Position numbers and translations under genes: made by a program
Notes under the pieces: model-generated
What the model was told of the DNA's origin: nothing
The model's database searches: none
What the model saw: the letters and a program-made list of their open reading frames with translations, nothing else
In this document: positions 43,180 to 53,917 of the stretch, piece after piece
Layout: each line of letters opens with the position of its first letter
Position numbering within the stretch: position 1 is the stretch's first letter
From: Tretioscincus oriximinensis
Lineage: Eukaryota > Chordata > Lepidosauria > Squamata > Gymnophthalmidae
Direction: 5' to 3'
Length of the DNA: 64,000 nt
Assembly (NCBI GenBank): GCA_022410635.1
Contig: JAJVDF010000255.1
Location: 1,533,144 to 1,597,143, forward strand

Positions 43180-43300
43180 AGTATGTGAAGGCTTTTCCTT
43201 CTTCTGCTGTTCGAGAATACCAGAAGCAATTTGTGCTCCACTGTGTGAGACAGAATGATGGACCAGAATCATGGATTCATCACCAGCGCTCCCCTTACAA
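43180..43300 (+). repeat. Diverged CR1 3' tail
   Basis: TTTTCCTTCTTCTGCTGTTC, CACTGTGTGAGACAGAATGA and CCAGCGCTCCCCTTA follow the CR1 3' UTR order. Confidence 0.6.
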
Positions 43301-43544
43301 GAGGACACTGTTCTGGTCCCAGACTCAAATTCCCATGCACCGTGGCCCAAATGATATAAATTCCTGTCAAACATCTGGACTCTGCCTGGCCCCACCCATT
43401 ATTTTATTTTTGCATCAGGGTCCAGCCCAGACACTGTCCCAGCCCTGCCCAGACTCTGCCCATGTCCAGTGAGGAAGATTCTTGTGTGGTTATCAGAATC
43501 AGCTCATCTTGGGTGTATGTGCGCGCAGAGACTTCCTAGGGTCT

Positions 43545-43793
43545 TCTTATAGGATTAGGCAAGTTCATGGAAGGCAAGGGCACAAATAGCTACTAGGATG
43601 GATATCTTGATACTGCCTCTGAGATGGAGCAACAGGCAGTATTTCTGAAATGCCATTTGCAGGGCTTCGAGATCAGTTGAAGATTTTGCCTTTGTGTATG
43701 CCCAGGTGCAATTGGTGGGCCTTTGTGTGAGGCAGAATGCTGGACTAGATAGGCTACAGCCCGTTTCAGCAGGGCTACTCTTAGGTTCTTATA
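43545..43793 (+). repeat. CR1 3' end
   Basis: GGATTAGGCAAGTTCATGGA, GAGCAACAGGCAGTATTTCT, CCCAGGTGCAATTGGTGGGC and TACTCTTAGGTTCTTATAG give the last ORF2 codons and the 3' UTR. Confidence 0.9.
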
Positions 43794-44239
43794 GGGTAAA
43801 ATAGAACTGATTATTTCACAGGCTGTAGCCCAATTAAATATTCAGGTCTGGTGGGTGGTGCTTTAGCACTACTGATGAGCCAGGGGAAGCTTGCTGAAAA
43901 GCAGAGTATTGCTCTCGAGGCGCCACCATGTCGTGGGATGACCTTAGTAGGAAGGAAGAAGGAGGTGCCTGTGGAAGCCTGGCTGCGTAATGGGATCCTG
44001 GGCACAATGGGTTTGATTCCTCCTTCCCTTGTCCGTGCTCACTGGGGTGAGGTGGCAGTGGCAGCATCACCGTCAGCTGGCACGGATGTTCACAGGAACG
44101 TCCTTCCTCTTAAGCACCGTGCCCCCATATGGTAGTGCCTGGAGAATGCTGGCCTGCCTTTCCGTAAGCGAATTGGGCTGTGGCATGCAGGAAAATCAAA
44201 CTGATCTGAGATAAGAGGAATGATCATTTCTGTTATTCT
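43794..44239. other. Unassigned intergenic sequence
   Basis: Somewhat GC-richer than the surroundings. Overlapping open frames on both strands (about 60-95 codons) have no recognisable family and differ in no way from chance. Confidence 0.4.
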
Positions 44240-44467
44240 TCTAGGGAACCTCTGCTCATTCTCAACCAGAAGGGAATCAAAGTGGTTTACATATCCTTCT
44301 GTTCTTCTCTTCATAATAGACACACTGTGAAGTAGGTGGCTGAGAGAGTTTTGAAGAACTATGACTAGTACAAGGTAACCTAGCTGGCTGCAAGGAGGAG
44401 TGCGGAATTGAACCAGGAGGCTTTCAGATAAGAGCCTGGTACTCTAACCATTACACTAAACTGGCAA
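44240..44467 (-). repeat. tRNA-derived SINE (family 2, CORE-like), near full length
   Basis: On the minus strand the head reads TAGTGTAATGGTTAGAGTAC (A box). It is followed by the B box GGTTCAATTCC (complement of 44412-44422), then CTTGTACTAGTCATAGTTCT in the CORE-like region and the TCTCAGCCACCTACTTCACA block. This copy shows that the family head is a genuine tRNA-like promoter. Confidence 0.8.
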
Positions 44468-45302
44468 TTATCAGAGTATATACTATACTTTACCCATACC
44501 CTAGCCATTCAGGTCATCATCCAGCTCCCCATACAGACATTCTTGTATCTTCCCAGCAGTGGTTTCAAATTTCCTATAAAACTGATACTAGGAAATGTTG
44601 ACACCATTTGCTAAGCAGAGATGAGGGGTACATAAATGTAGAGTCCCTATCTTTTCTTCTACACTTCCTCTTCTCTCTGTGTTGTGTTCCCCTTATTGAG
44701 TCATTTAATTTCATTTGCATTCCGAGTACAGAATTCCCCAGCTCATGTTAATGAGGCATTGTTGATGCTTCCATAAATATTATGTCTTTAAAAATGCAAG
44801 GTTTTCATTCAAATTGCTACCTGATAACAATGCTGATTCATCCCCTTTCCACTCTAGAACCACCCTGGAATCTGGATATTTAGGGCATGTGAGATTGCTA
44901 TTATATCTGCAACAAAAAAATTATGATTAAAAACCAGTATCAGCTTCTTTAGAAACTGGAAAGACATTAAAATGAAAAAATAATAATAATAACAAGAAAT
45001 TAGTCATACCATTGTGCAGCCATTTTTGTATCTGAATATTTCAATGCTCAGATTGTGGAAAGTCTCAGTTGATCCAGCTGCTGTCTAACTTAAAATAGCT
45101 TTCTATGACCATTCCTCTCAGGTAAACGTGGAATTAAATTTGAGAGCTTTCTGCACTTACCTCTTGCAGTCAGAGGTAGTAGGAAGTTCACCAAGTGATA
45201 TTATATATAATGAAACAGGGTTATTTCTCAAGTAACTTGGAACTATGTTGGGAATGCCATTAGTACATCCCCATGATTACATGAAGTTCTTTTTCACTGC
45301 CT
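44468..45302. other. Unassigned sequence; possible conserved element around 44690-44850
   Basis: 44700-44800 contains ATTTCATTTGCATTC and GTTAATGAGGCATTG, octamer- and homeobox-like sites, in non-repetitive AT-rich sequence. No repeat or exon. The regulatory reading is speculative. Confidence 0.3.
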
Positions 45303-45431
45303 AAGCAACGGACAGCTCAGTCACAAAGGAGACGGCCTCTCAGCTGGGAGATGGGGTTTCGAAGCCCTGTGTTGGAAGTGGGGAGGGGTGAGCACCTTCC
45401 ACTAGCCTGTAGCTCTAGCCAACCCAGCTAT

Positions 45432-45816
45432 NNNNNNNNNNNNNNNNNNNNNNNNNNNNNNNNNNNNNNNNNNNNNNNNNNNNNNNNNNNNNNNNNNNNN
45501 NNNNNNNNNNNNNNNNNNNNNNNNNNNNNNNNNNNNNNNNNNNNNNNNNNNNNNNNNNNNNNNNNNNNNNNNNNNNNNNNNNNNNNNNNNNNNNNNNNNN
45601 NNNNNNNNNNNNNNNNNNNNNNNNNNNNNNNNNNNNNNNNNNNNNNNNNNNNNNNNNNNNNNNNNNNNNNNNNNNNNNNNNNNNNNNNNNNNNNNNNNNN
45701 NNNNNNNNNNNNNNNNNNNNNNNNNNNNNNNNNNNNNNNNNNNNNNNNNNNNNNNNNNNNNNNNNNNNNNNNNNNNNNNNNNNNNNNNNNNNNNNNNNNN
45801 NNNNNNNNNNNNNNNN
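45432..45816. other. Assembly gap
   Basis: All N, directly before a (CTT)n run; the microsatellite is the likely cause. Confidence 0.99.
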
Positions 45817-45904
45817 CTTCTTCTTCTTCTTCTTCTTCTTCTTCTTCTTCTTCTTCTTCTTCTTCTTCTTCTTCTTCTTCTTCTTCTTCTTCTTCTTCTT
45901 CTTC
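45817..45904 (+). repeat. (CTT)n microsatellite
   Basis: About 29 uninterrupted CTT units. Probably longer in the genome, since the left side is a gap. Confidence 0.97.
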
Positions 45905-45981
45905 ACCTGCAGACAAACGTTCTCTTGGACTTCAACCTGCTGCCTCAGTATCAAACATACTGCAGAGAGAATTGATCTGTT

Positions 45982-46062
45982 TGTCATAGCACTTTAGAGA
46001 CTAACAAGAAAAATGTAGGTGCCACAAGCTTTTGTAGAACAAGTCTACTTCTTCAAATGATC
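45982..46062 (-). repeat. Penelope-like terminal repeat fragment
   Basis: Reverse complement of the terminal block: TTTGAAGAAGTAGACTTG, CTACAAAAGCTTGTGGCACC, CTTGTTAGTCTCTAAAGTGC. Diverged from the palindrome copies, with GTGGCACC retained. Confidence 0.6.
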
Positions 46063-46195
46063 AATCAATTCTTCTGCTCCTGGACATTTGGGCTCTGACA
46101 CTGACTTCTTGACTTTGGACTTATCAAGTGAATAGTTGTCTCAGGAAGGACTATGACAGTGAAGATGTCATTTCATATGTCTTCTAACTAGAATT

Positions 46196-46415
46196 TAAGA
46201 ATGTAAGAGCATAAGAAGAATCCTGCTGAACTGGGCCAGCCCGCAACCCATCTAATCTATCATTCTGTTTCACAGTGTGGCCTACAAATTGCTTCTGGAC
46301 CTGAAGGAGGTATCTAAGTTATCACTGACTCACTTGGCTTCCAGGAATGTGTCTACTCCTTCTTAATGCTGTTTGGTGTCACCACCTCTTCTGAATGTAC
46401 ATTTTATAGAGTGAT
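46196..46415 (-). repeat. Old CR1 3' end
   Basis: AATGTAAGAGCATAAGAAGA, CCATCTAATCTATCATTCTG and GGTGTCACCACCTCTTCTGA keep the CR1 order but are highly diverged. Confidence 0.75.
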
Positions 46416-46443
46416 CTTGCAAGGGGGTATTATATCATGTTCC

Positions 46444-46738
46444 TTATAGAATAAGAACTTAAGAACATAAGAAAAGCCATACTGGATCAGGCCACAGCCC
46501 ATCAAGACCAGCATTCTGTGTCACACAGAGGCCCACCACATGCACCTGGGCAGTCTGAACAGAGGAAAACAAAATATGCTCATGTTCATGACTCCCTGCA
46601 TATGGTATTTCAGGAGTCCTACCTGTTGCTCCATCCCAAAGGCAGCATCTAGGCATCCATCCTAGTATCCATTTATACCCTTGGTGTCCATAAACCTGTC
46701 TAGTCCTGTCTTGAAACTATCCAAGCTCTTACCTACCA
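46444..46738 (-). mobile_element. CR1 3' end
   Basis: Tail units AAGAACTTAAGAACATAAGA lead into the standard CR1 3' UTR, with a break at CTTACCTACC (46729-46738). Confidence 0.9.
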
Positions 46739-46747
46739 GGAAGATGG

Positions 46748-47117
46748 TATGAGCTCTTGTAGACAAGCCCCCTTTCTCATGTTAGTTTCTAAACTAATGG
46801 CCTCCCCCCAGAAGCACGCCTGGCGCCATCTTTACAATCTTTTCGGCGCCTGGTAAAGACCTGTCTCTTCACCCGGGCCTTTTCAGGTTAGCTCCCCCAT
46901 CAGAAGATGACATTTTAAATTCTTGTGTTTCTTTTATGGTTTTAATGTTGTGAAGGTCATGATGACCTGAATTTTTAACTTTTGTAAGCTGCCCTGGACA
47001 CCTTCGGGGGGAAGGGCGGGGTAAAAATCTTTAAATAAATAAAATAAATAAAGTGCTACGACATCCCCTTGCTAGATTTTCTGGAGAAGACTAACACAGC
47101 TATTTCTTCCTCTATAG
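46748..47117 (+). mobile_element. Penelope-like terminal repeat split by an L2 tail
   Basis: The left piece 46748-46793 (GAGCTCTTGTAGACAAGCCC, CTCATGTTAGTTTCTAA) and the right piece 47051-47117 (AGTGCTACGACATCCCCTTG, AAGACTAACACAGCTATTTC) make a continuous copy of the terminal block when joined. L2 sits between them. Confidence 0.7.
46794..47050 (+). mobile_element. Young L2 3' tail insertion
   Basis: From about GGCCTCCCCCCAGAAGCACG to the (AAATA)n end. By eye it differs from 19889-20146 at only about seven positions, mostly C/T or G/A changes. It is a severely 5'-truncated copy. Confidence 0.9.
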
Positions 47118-47159
47118 ACTGATGAACATTGGGTTGAAAAAACCCTTTTTAACGATTCT

Positions 47160-47905
47160 AATTCTCCTGTCCATCAGCTTCATAGAGTGTCTGATTCTAA
47201 TGTTGTGTGATAGAGAAATTTTTCTCTATCCAGACTTTAAGTTTGAAGAGGCTCAGACATTGCAACCTGCTTTCATAAGATCATTCTTGTTGTTGTAGAG
47301 TGGGATTTTTTTTGCATCTTTTTCACTTCTACACTATCCTTTCTAAGGTGGTCAATTTCAGAGAAATAGCCGTGTTAGTCCAGTAAAGTCCAGCAAAGGG
47401 GCCAGTAGCACGTAGAGATTATCTGGAGAAAAGTGGGTGGCATTAGCTTTCATAGACACGTCTACTTCTTCAGATGCTGAGGCACTAATGTCAGGTACTT
47501 ATAGAAAACTGTGTATGGGAGATGACAAAGCATATGCAGATGTGATGGGGTATGAACTCCAAGTTAGAAAAACAAGTAAATAGCAGATTTACTATATACT
47601 ATTTATCTGCTATTTACTTGTTTTTCTAACCTGCAGTTCATCACCTTATCACATTTGCATATGCTTTGTCATCTCCCATACACAGTTTTCTATAAATACC
47701 TGACCCTGGCATTAGTCCCTCAGCATCTGAAGAAGTAGACCTGTCTACGAAAGCTTATGCCACCCACCTTTCTCCTGTTAGTCTCTAAGTGCTACTAGCC
47801 CCTTTGCTGGACTTTCCAAGGTGGGTAGACCAAGATTGTACCCAATATCCCAACTGTGGCTTTGTCATAGATTTGTAAAGAAACACAATGACACTTATCC
47901 TTCCA
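47160..47905 (-). mobile_element. CR1 fragment split by a palindromic Penelope-like insertion
   Basis: The left part 47160-47344 (CCATCAGCTTCATAGAGTGT, TGTTGTGTGATAGAGAAATT, GAAGAGGCTCAGACATTGCA) and the right part 47825-47905 (AGACCAAGATTGTACCCAAT, TGTGGCTTTGTCATAGATTT) are consecutive CR1 ORF2 blocks on the minus strand. The palindrome 47352-47817 separates them. Confidence 0.8.
47345..47824. mobile_element. ~465-bp palindromic Penelope-like insertion
   Basis: The left arm (from 47385) and right arm (to 47815) are inverted copies of about 210 bp each. They meet near 47597 at AGCAGATTTACTATATACTA. Mirrored blocks include AAAGTCCAGCAAAGGGGCC with GGCCCCTTTGCTGGACTTT-like sequence, and CATATGCAGATGTGATG with its complement. 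AAGGTGG (47345-47351 and 47818-47824) is a probable short TSD. The right arm carries CAGCATCTGAAGAAGTAGAC then CTGTCTACGAAAGCTTATGC, as in 42610-42650. Confidence 0.75.
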
Positions 47906-48960
47906 TTACCTTATGGGGTAATTTAGAGGCTGCTGCTAGACAAGCATAATAATCATTTTTAACCATTTTAATTTTTATTTGCAGTGGTCAAAATCTCCCA
48001 ATACTAATCTGATCTAATTTTATGATTGAATTGTTCCCTTTATACAAACAAGGTTGGTGCTCTATTGACTGAGAATAGCTTGCAAGATCCTTTATGCAGA
48101 ATGAAGTTGAAACAAGAAGCATTTTTTAAGAACGCAGATGGCAAAGACAAAAATTGAATTTTTTAACTACAAAATACTAATCCAGACGTTGTGAGGCTCA
48201 TACTGTTCACTGGTTCCTAAAATGATTTCCTAAATTGGCCATTGAGACAAAAACTTTTTAAATTGAACATTAAGGGAAAGGATCCAGAATTTTGCATGAA
48301 CATCAGGCCATTGTTCCTAAACAAGAGGGTGTTTGGGAATTCAAGATGCCAGACAGTCCAGCTTAATGTTTGGCTAACAGCATAACACTAATTAAAATCC
48401 AATGAATTAGTTCCTCAGTTTGCCCCCCTCCCCTCCTATGCAATGACTGAGCAGAAAACACTGAAGTTATATGGCTATATGCTAAGAGTTCCATTGACTT
48501 CCCAGGTAATTTTTCTTGCTATCTAAGGGTGCATCCATATGGCTGTAATTTGTAGCACAGCATAAAGTGCTACAATGTACTTACGGTGTTGTGGCTTGCA
48601 GTCCACAAGCAGAAAGAGACTGTTTTTCCTCCGTATGAATTTGCCCTGCTGTAAACTGGGCCTCCCAATAGACTACACCATGTTAGCTAGCTCAGGTACC
48701 ACCAGTGATCACCAGCAAGCATGACTTGGGCACAAATGAACTGTGCCAATGATTGAACTCTTGTGAACTTTATGCTGGAGAAATGCCTGGATGTGACATG
48801 CCAGGAATGGATGACAGGTAAGCTCATTATGTTTCTTGCGCCATGTTGACTTCAAAGAGATCATTGCGTAATCCATTATGTGATGACTAGCTGAATTAGT
48901 CTGTTGTGTTATAGTAATGCAACAGGCTCTAGTCCCAACTCTATCTTGCTCCCATCCATG
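47906..48960. other. Unassigned intergenic sequence
   Basis: Nothing recognised apart from a GGGTGCATCCATATGGC phrase near 48530, of a type often found at DNA-transposon ends. Confidence 0.4.
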
Positions 48961-49220
48961 CCTCTGCTCCCTCTCTTCTTCTTTCCCGTGCTTCATCCCA
49001 CCCCTCTTTCACTAGCTGCTTTTTTCCTTCTTTCCTTCTGTTTTCCTTTCCTTCTTTCCTCCTTCCTTCCCTTCTTTCTTTCCTTTTTTCTTCATGATCT
49101 TCATTCCCTTTTTTCTTTCATCCATTCCTTCCTTTGTTCTTCTTTCCTTCTGTCTTTCTTTCCCTCCCTCCCTTTCCTTCTGTCTTCCATCTTTCCTACT
49201 TATTTTCCTCCTTTCTCTAT
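48961..49220 (+). repeat. Polypyrimidine (TTCC/TTTC)n low-complexity tract
   Basis: Irregular TTCC and CTTT units over about 250 bp. Serine/phenylalanine/leucine-rich frames here are artefacts of composition. Such mirror polypyrimidine tracts can adopt triplex DNA. Confidence 0.9.
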
Positions 49221-51327
49221 GGTGGCTCTCAAAGTTCCAAGCCCTGTCATAACTCTCTGGAGGCTGCCAAAGTTCTGAGCCCTGTCATTGGTTGTTATAT
49301 CTCAGAACCTTGGATTCTTTGATACCTGTTTTATTACACATACAGATAGTTTGTCACAACCAAGGTGTGTAGAAAGAATCAGAGTTCTGGGTTTGTTCAA
49401 ACTGATCCAGGAATGCTTTTTCTTCATCACATACATTGGAAGGTGAATTTGACAAGGCTTTCCAACACCTGCAGAAATTAAACAAATTATCAACACACAA
49501 AAGGATTTTTTTGCTGAGAAAACTGTTAGCACTGTCTCATTATACGACAACTGCTTTTTGGTTTCATACTCTGAGTGACTGTCCAGGAGTGTCAGTGTGG
49601 CTAGAAGATAAGAGGCAGAAGACTTTCAAATATGGCATCTTGTTCTCCTCCAAGATTTCTAAACTATCTCTTTGTCAGCACATCAGGAATGAAATTATTT
49701 GCATTATGCTGCTCTAATTCAACATGATCCTTATATCTTTATTTTCAGCTCAAACAAAGATGTTTAGTTTTTAAACAATTTGACAGTTTACAACAGCTGG
49801 TCATAAATGTGATGTTTTCTTGTGCTCTTTTTTGGTCAATTCATTGTGGAATAACAGGAGAGGAAAGGACGGTTAAGATTGTCTTGTTCAATGTCTTGTT
49901 CAACTGGGTCCTGTCCCTTTTGCTGAAAAACATCCAGTGAAGAGGAGTGTAACACATAATAAACCTATTATTCCTTCTGCATTGTCTCTTGTCTTTCAGA
50001 AAGTAGAGATACCCGTCAAACTCCCTGTTAGCTTGCTGATGCTGTTCAGAATGTCAGGTCAATACAATATAAATCAGCCAGCCATCACTTAGTAGTGGGT
50101 TTTAAAGAAAAAAAGTGTTAATCTGGGTCCAGAAAATATAGCCTCTAGACTTGGAGGATGGAACACACCAAAGAACTAGGTACCTGGTAGCAAGGAGAGC
50201 TTTGTGGATCTCTTCCTTGCTTCTGACATTTTTTGGAGAAGCGGTGGGGAAATTGAAACTGTAGACAAAAGGCTATAGAAGTCATGGGGAGATTCCAAAG
50301 AGTCTTCCTTGGACCCCAATCTTTGGGAATGCTTCTGTCTTCATCAGAAGACCCCAAGGACTGACTGGCCCCTGACTGTCTGATTAGACGACATGGCAAA
50401 GAGCAAAACTGTCGCCAGAGTGCATGTAACATGGATTGTGTTAAGTTGCATTTACAGCAGTTCCTTGTGAACGCGAAAATCAACAGATTCAAGAATATGA
50501 CAGCACTATACTCCAAAACCTCCCACACATATCCGTGTGGGTTGATTTTAGATCAATATTGGATTTGTGGTGAGCTACTTCAGCATATTTCTGCTGAGTC
50601 CTATTCCAGTGACTATCTCAATGCCAGCAGGAGCAACGTCAAAAGAAGCTGATCTGTTCATAATTCACAGCTGTGTTAACAGCATTGGAAATTTCCTGTT
50701 TCCAATGTTATCCAGAGGAATGGAAAATGCAGGCTAAAAATGTTGCCCTCTAAATTCTGGTTGGGTTGCCAGGTTAACAGAGATCATAGGGTGACGCTGG
50801 AATGAAGGATCTGTGCAACTGGCTTCCCATTCCATGGAATAAAACAATGGATTCTGTAGCCATGGTTTAGGTCATATTTGAGCATAGTTTTACTTGCTGA
50901 AGATTGGTGCATTTGGATGGGTATTTCAAGAAACAGGACTTTGAATGGGGTGAGAGACATTATAGCTTTCAGTAAGCTAAAGGAGGATTAACTGTGTGAG
51001 TGAACCAGCTATTTTGGGACATAATTTTGTTTTAGTACAGACTAGTGTAAAGCCTGCAAAATGTGGGCATGGGTTCCATATTCACTTACTGTTCCTTCAG
51101 AGTGGGTGGTGGCAGCTCCCATGGCAGACACCCAATGTTATGTGGGTGTGGGCAACCAGCAGCCTGCAGGGGGGGGCAATGTGACTTGGGGCTGGGCCTT
51201 TGAATGGGGCCACCAGCTAGTGTGGGTGGTCTATCTTATTGGCATGGGCGCCTGGCAGGTTGCAGTGGGGCTGTGATCATGCGTGGGTGGCGCAGGCCTC
51301 TGGCATTTTGGTGGTGGCAGCCTATGG
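49221..51327. other. Unassigned intergenic sequence
   Basis: No exon or named repeat. 51060-51320 is GT/GG-rich and contains short GTGGGTGGTGGCAGC-like units. Open frames up to 127 codons show no domain. Confidence 0.4.
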
Positions 51328-51440
51328 CCGCATTATTTCACAAGGTGTCTGTTGTGAAGAGAAGAACAGAAGTTAAATTTAAGCTGATTTGTTTTCCTTC
51401 AAGTTGAGAAAACTAGAGTATAAAAAAAAATTCTTTTTCT
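51328..51440 (+). repeat. SINE family 2, 3' end
   Basis: TTTCACAAGGTGTCTGTTGT, GAAGAGAAGAACAGAAG and TTCAAGTTGAGAAAACTAGA match the last third of the copies at 32578 and 44240. Confidence 0.7.
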
Positions 51441-51504
51441 TTTGGAACTTCTCTGAATTGCTAGTCAGTGAACTGATGTGTTTTTTCCTGAAGTGTGTTT
51501 CAGC

Positions 51505-51712
51505 AATAGATGATCCCTGTGGATTGCTGCATCCAGGATGGAACAGGCAGGCAATACTACTGAAATGCCATTTGCAGGGAGTCAAGAACAGATGAAGATT
51601 TTGCCTTATTCTGTTGGAGAGTTCCCAGGTGCAATTGGTGGGATACCGTGTGAGGCGGACTGCTGGACTAGATGGGCTGCAGTCTGGTTCAGCAGGGCTC
51701 TTCTTATGTTCT
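51505..51712 (+). repeat. CR1 3' tail
   Basis: TGAAATGCCATTTGCAGGGA, GTTCCCAGGTGCAATTGGTG and CAGCAGGGCTCTTCTTATG follow the CR1 3' UTR. Confidence 0.88.
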
Positions 51713-51747
51713 ATATAGAACTGCAAAAAGCTAGAACACAACCAGGT

Positions 51748-51875
51748 ACATAAGAAAGAACATAAGAAGAGCCATACTGGATCAGGCCACAGCCCATCGA
51801 GTCCAGCATTCTGTGTCACACAAAGGCCCACCTGATGCACCTGGGCAGTCCGAACAGAGGAAAGCAAAATATGGT
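51748..51875 (-). repeat. CR1 3' tail
   Basis: The reverse of the young subfamily tail: AAAGAACATAAGAAGAGCCA, CCCATCGAGTCCAGCATTCT, truncated at AGCAAAATATGG. It faces the + strand copy at 51505, tail to tail, 35 bp apart. Confidence 0.9.
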
Positions 51876-52149
51876 AGGTAGATAACTGTAGATAACAATT
51901 GGCCAATAAGTAAACAAATGAAGTTTTTAAAGTATTTTTTTTATGGGAGAGATTATTAATTTGTTTAATGATCTGGTCACCATCTGGAATTCAGTCTTTA
52001 CACTTCCCAAGGTAGACGCAGGAATATTTCACCCTGAGGAAGTGTGAAAGCTAGGATGGAGACAGTTCCCAGAAAACATTCTCTGAAGACAAGTGATGGA
52101 GTCTATTTCATCTCTACCTTTTCCCCCAGGTTATAGATCCTTTTGGTGA

Positions 52150-53290
52150 TTCAAACTGGATGCATCTTTCCAACAATTGGAAAAGGCACATCATTCTAAA
52201 ATATCGTATTAGGATAGAGTTCACACACAAAAAAACCAGATTGCACGTTTTGCAGCTATAATGGGTGCGACAAAGATGAAGATTCGGACAAAAACACCCA
52301 AAACACCAGGGAGAAAATATACCACAAATAAAAAACCCTGGATGGCCTCTACAAAAGGCTTAAACATAGAAAACTCATCAAATTAAATACTTGAATTGAG
52401 AAATATATATATAAATGTGCAAAATATTTAATAACAAACAGTCCATAGTTCATAAGAATAAGGGAGCAATACAAAGCTTTAAGAACAGTCCAATAAACAT
52501 CCATAAAAGAAGAGTCCAAAATAGAACAGATCAAATTGTAAAACCCAAAGGATGGTAAGCCAAATGAAGCATTCCTGAAGAAATAGATCTGAAAATGAAT
52601 CAAATATCAATTGCAGGATTGCCAAATGTGTTTCAACCTTCGAAGGTCTTCCTCAGTGGCCACACTAATATAATTAGATAAATAAATCATAGTAATCGTT
52701 TTCCAAATAACAATTGTCAATTACAAATTGAAAAACACAATACTACTCACAAACAATGCTTCCTGTATGAACATATAAATGCCTCTTGAATAATGATCTC
52801 AATGTGTATAAAAACTCATGTGAATTTTAGCTAAAATGCTCCACACACTAATTACAGTACAGTGATAAATAAGACATTGAAGCTGCCAACATAAATACTA
52901 AACCTCTCCTGCCACAAAGGGGAAGGTACAAATTCTGAAAAAAGCTCACATATATAACATTAGACCTATTAAAGTTGAAAAAGTCTCTAATAAAATACAT
53001 CTTCCCTTCCAGTGAGTTTACAAATTGATTGATCATCACAGAATTATTGCAGACCCCACAGTGCCCACATTTAAATTGTCCTATAGGACAATTGGATTGG
53101 TTCCTTGTCTTATTACAGATGCCCCTACCCCTAATTTATATCAGAAAATTTGGATTTTGTGTACATCCGGGTACTTCACCAAGGAGATGCCAGTGTTTTT
53201 ATTTTAAATCTTGGATGACTCGGATAATTATCTTTATTTAGTAAGAACAATTCGTTATAGCCGCCCATCTTACTAGAACATTGAGCTGGA
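52150..53290 (-). pseudogene. Possible second Penelope-like/hammerhead-bearing element, remnant
   Basis: On the minus strand, 52625-52672 reads CCACTGAGGAAGACCTTCG then AAGGTTGAAACACATTTGGC. This has the CUGANGA...GAAA layout of a hammerhead ribozyme core with a short stem between. Surrounding AT-rich sequence has no clear protein. The class is inferred from the motif only, and the limits are arbitrary. Confidence 0.35.
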
Positions 53291-53410
53291 AAGACCATAC
53301 AATTTTGACTATACAAACATGGTAAAATATATTATAGAATTACTGAAATATTTAATGAAAAAAAGAAAACTGTATATGGGACTACAAAATACAGTGATAA
53401 AAAACAAAGG

Positions 53411-53682
53411 GCAGGTAGGAGCAAATGGCTCAGTCGCTTAGGAAACGGTCTCTCATCTGGGAGATGGGGTTTCAAAGCCCTGTGACCGACGTGAAGAGGG
53501 GTGAGAACCTTCTCCTAGCCTGTGCCTCTAGCCAACCCAGCTATTCGAAAGCACGAATTGCAAGAAACTGCAACTGACTGGTGGAAAGATAGAATGTCAG
53601 CAAAATACCCTTGTAAGCTACTTTGAGTCGCTTTGTAAGGTGAGAAAAGTGGGATATAAGAACCCAGTTCTTCTTCTTCAAA
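53411..53682 (+). repeat. tRNA-derived SINE (family 1), near full length
   Basis: A-box-like TGGCTCAGTCGCTTAGG (about 53426-53442), B-box-like GGTTTCAAAGCCC (53468-53480), the family body, and a short (TTC)n tail at 53667-53682. Its head is intact, with one change in the B box (TTCAAAG for TTCGAAG). Confidence 0.88.
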
Positions 53683-53689
53683 TGTATGA

Positions 53690-53917
53690 AGCTAAAAAAT
53701 TACATAGTGGAACATGGTAGTAGTTCCACATGGCAAAATATATGCAATTTCTATCCCTTGATGTTTAAATGTAATAAAAATTATTGTCTTGGATGGCTGT
53801 GGGTGGGATGCGGTTATATTAATTGCATTGTTTTTGTATCCTGTTTTGTCTTATTTCAGTGTTCTGCTTTGTTTGTTGTTTTTGATTTGTTATTCTTTAA
53901 TAAAATAATAATAAAAA
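53690..53917 (+). repeat. Possible L1 3' UTR end
   Basis: It carries a GGCTGTGGGTGGGATGCGG G-rich tract and ends AATAAAATAATAATAAAAAA, like the 3' ends at 57410-57583 and 23797-23884. No ORF2 is attached. Confidence 0.45.

Larger units (their letters stand above)
45303..45904 (+). repeat. tRNA-derived SINE (family 1) with long (CTT)n tail and an assembly gap
   Basis: Head with CAGCTCAGTCACAAAGGAGA, B-box GGTTTCGAAGCCC at 45355-45367, and body up to CCAACCCAGCTAT. Then the N run 45432-45816, then (CTT)n to 45904. The gap covers the SINE 3' half, and the tail is an expanded microsatellite. Confidence 0.85.

Noticed and set aside
43811..44135. Overlapping open frames on both strands as a gene
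   Set aside because: Antisense overlaps of similar length in slightly GC-rich sequence are expected by chance; no domain.
45351..45989. Poly-serine, poly-lysine and poly-glutamate frames
   Set aside because: Products of the (CTT)n run and the N gap.
48904..49278. Phenylalanine/leucine-rich frame resembling a membrane protein
   Set aside because: Translation of a polypyrimidine low-complexity tract.
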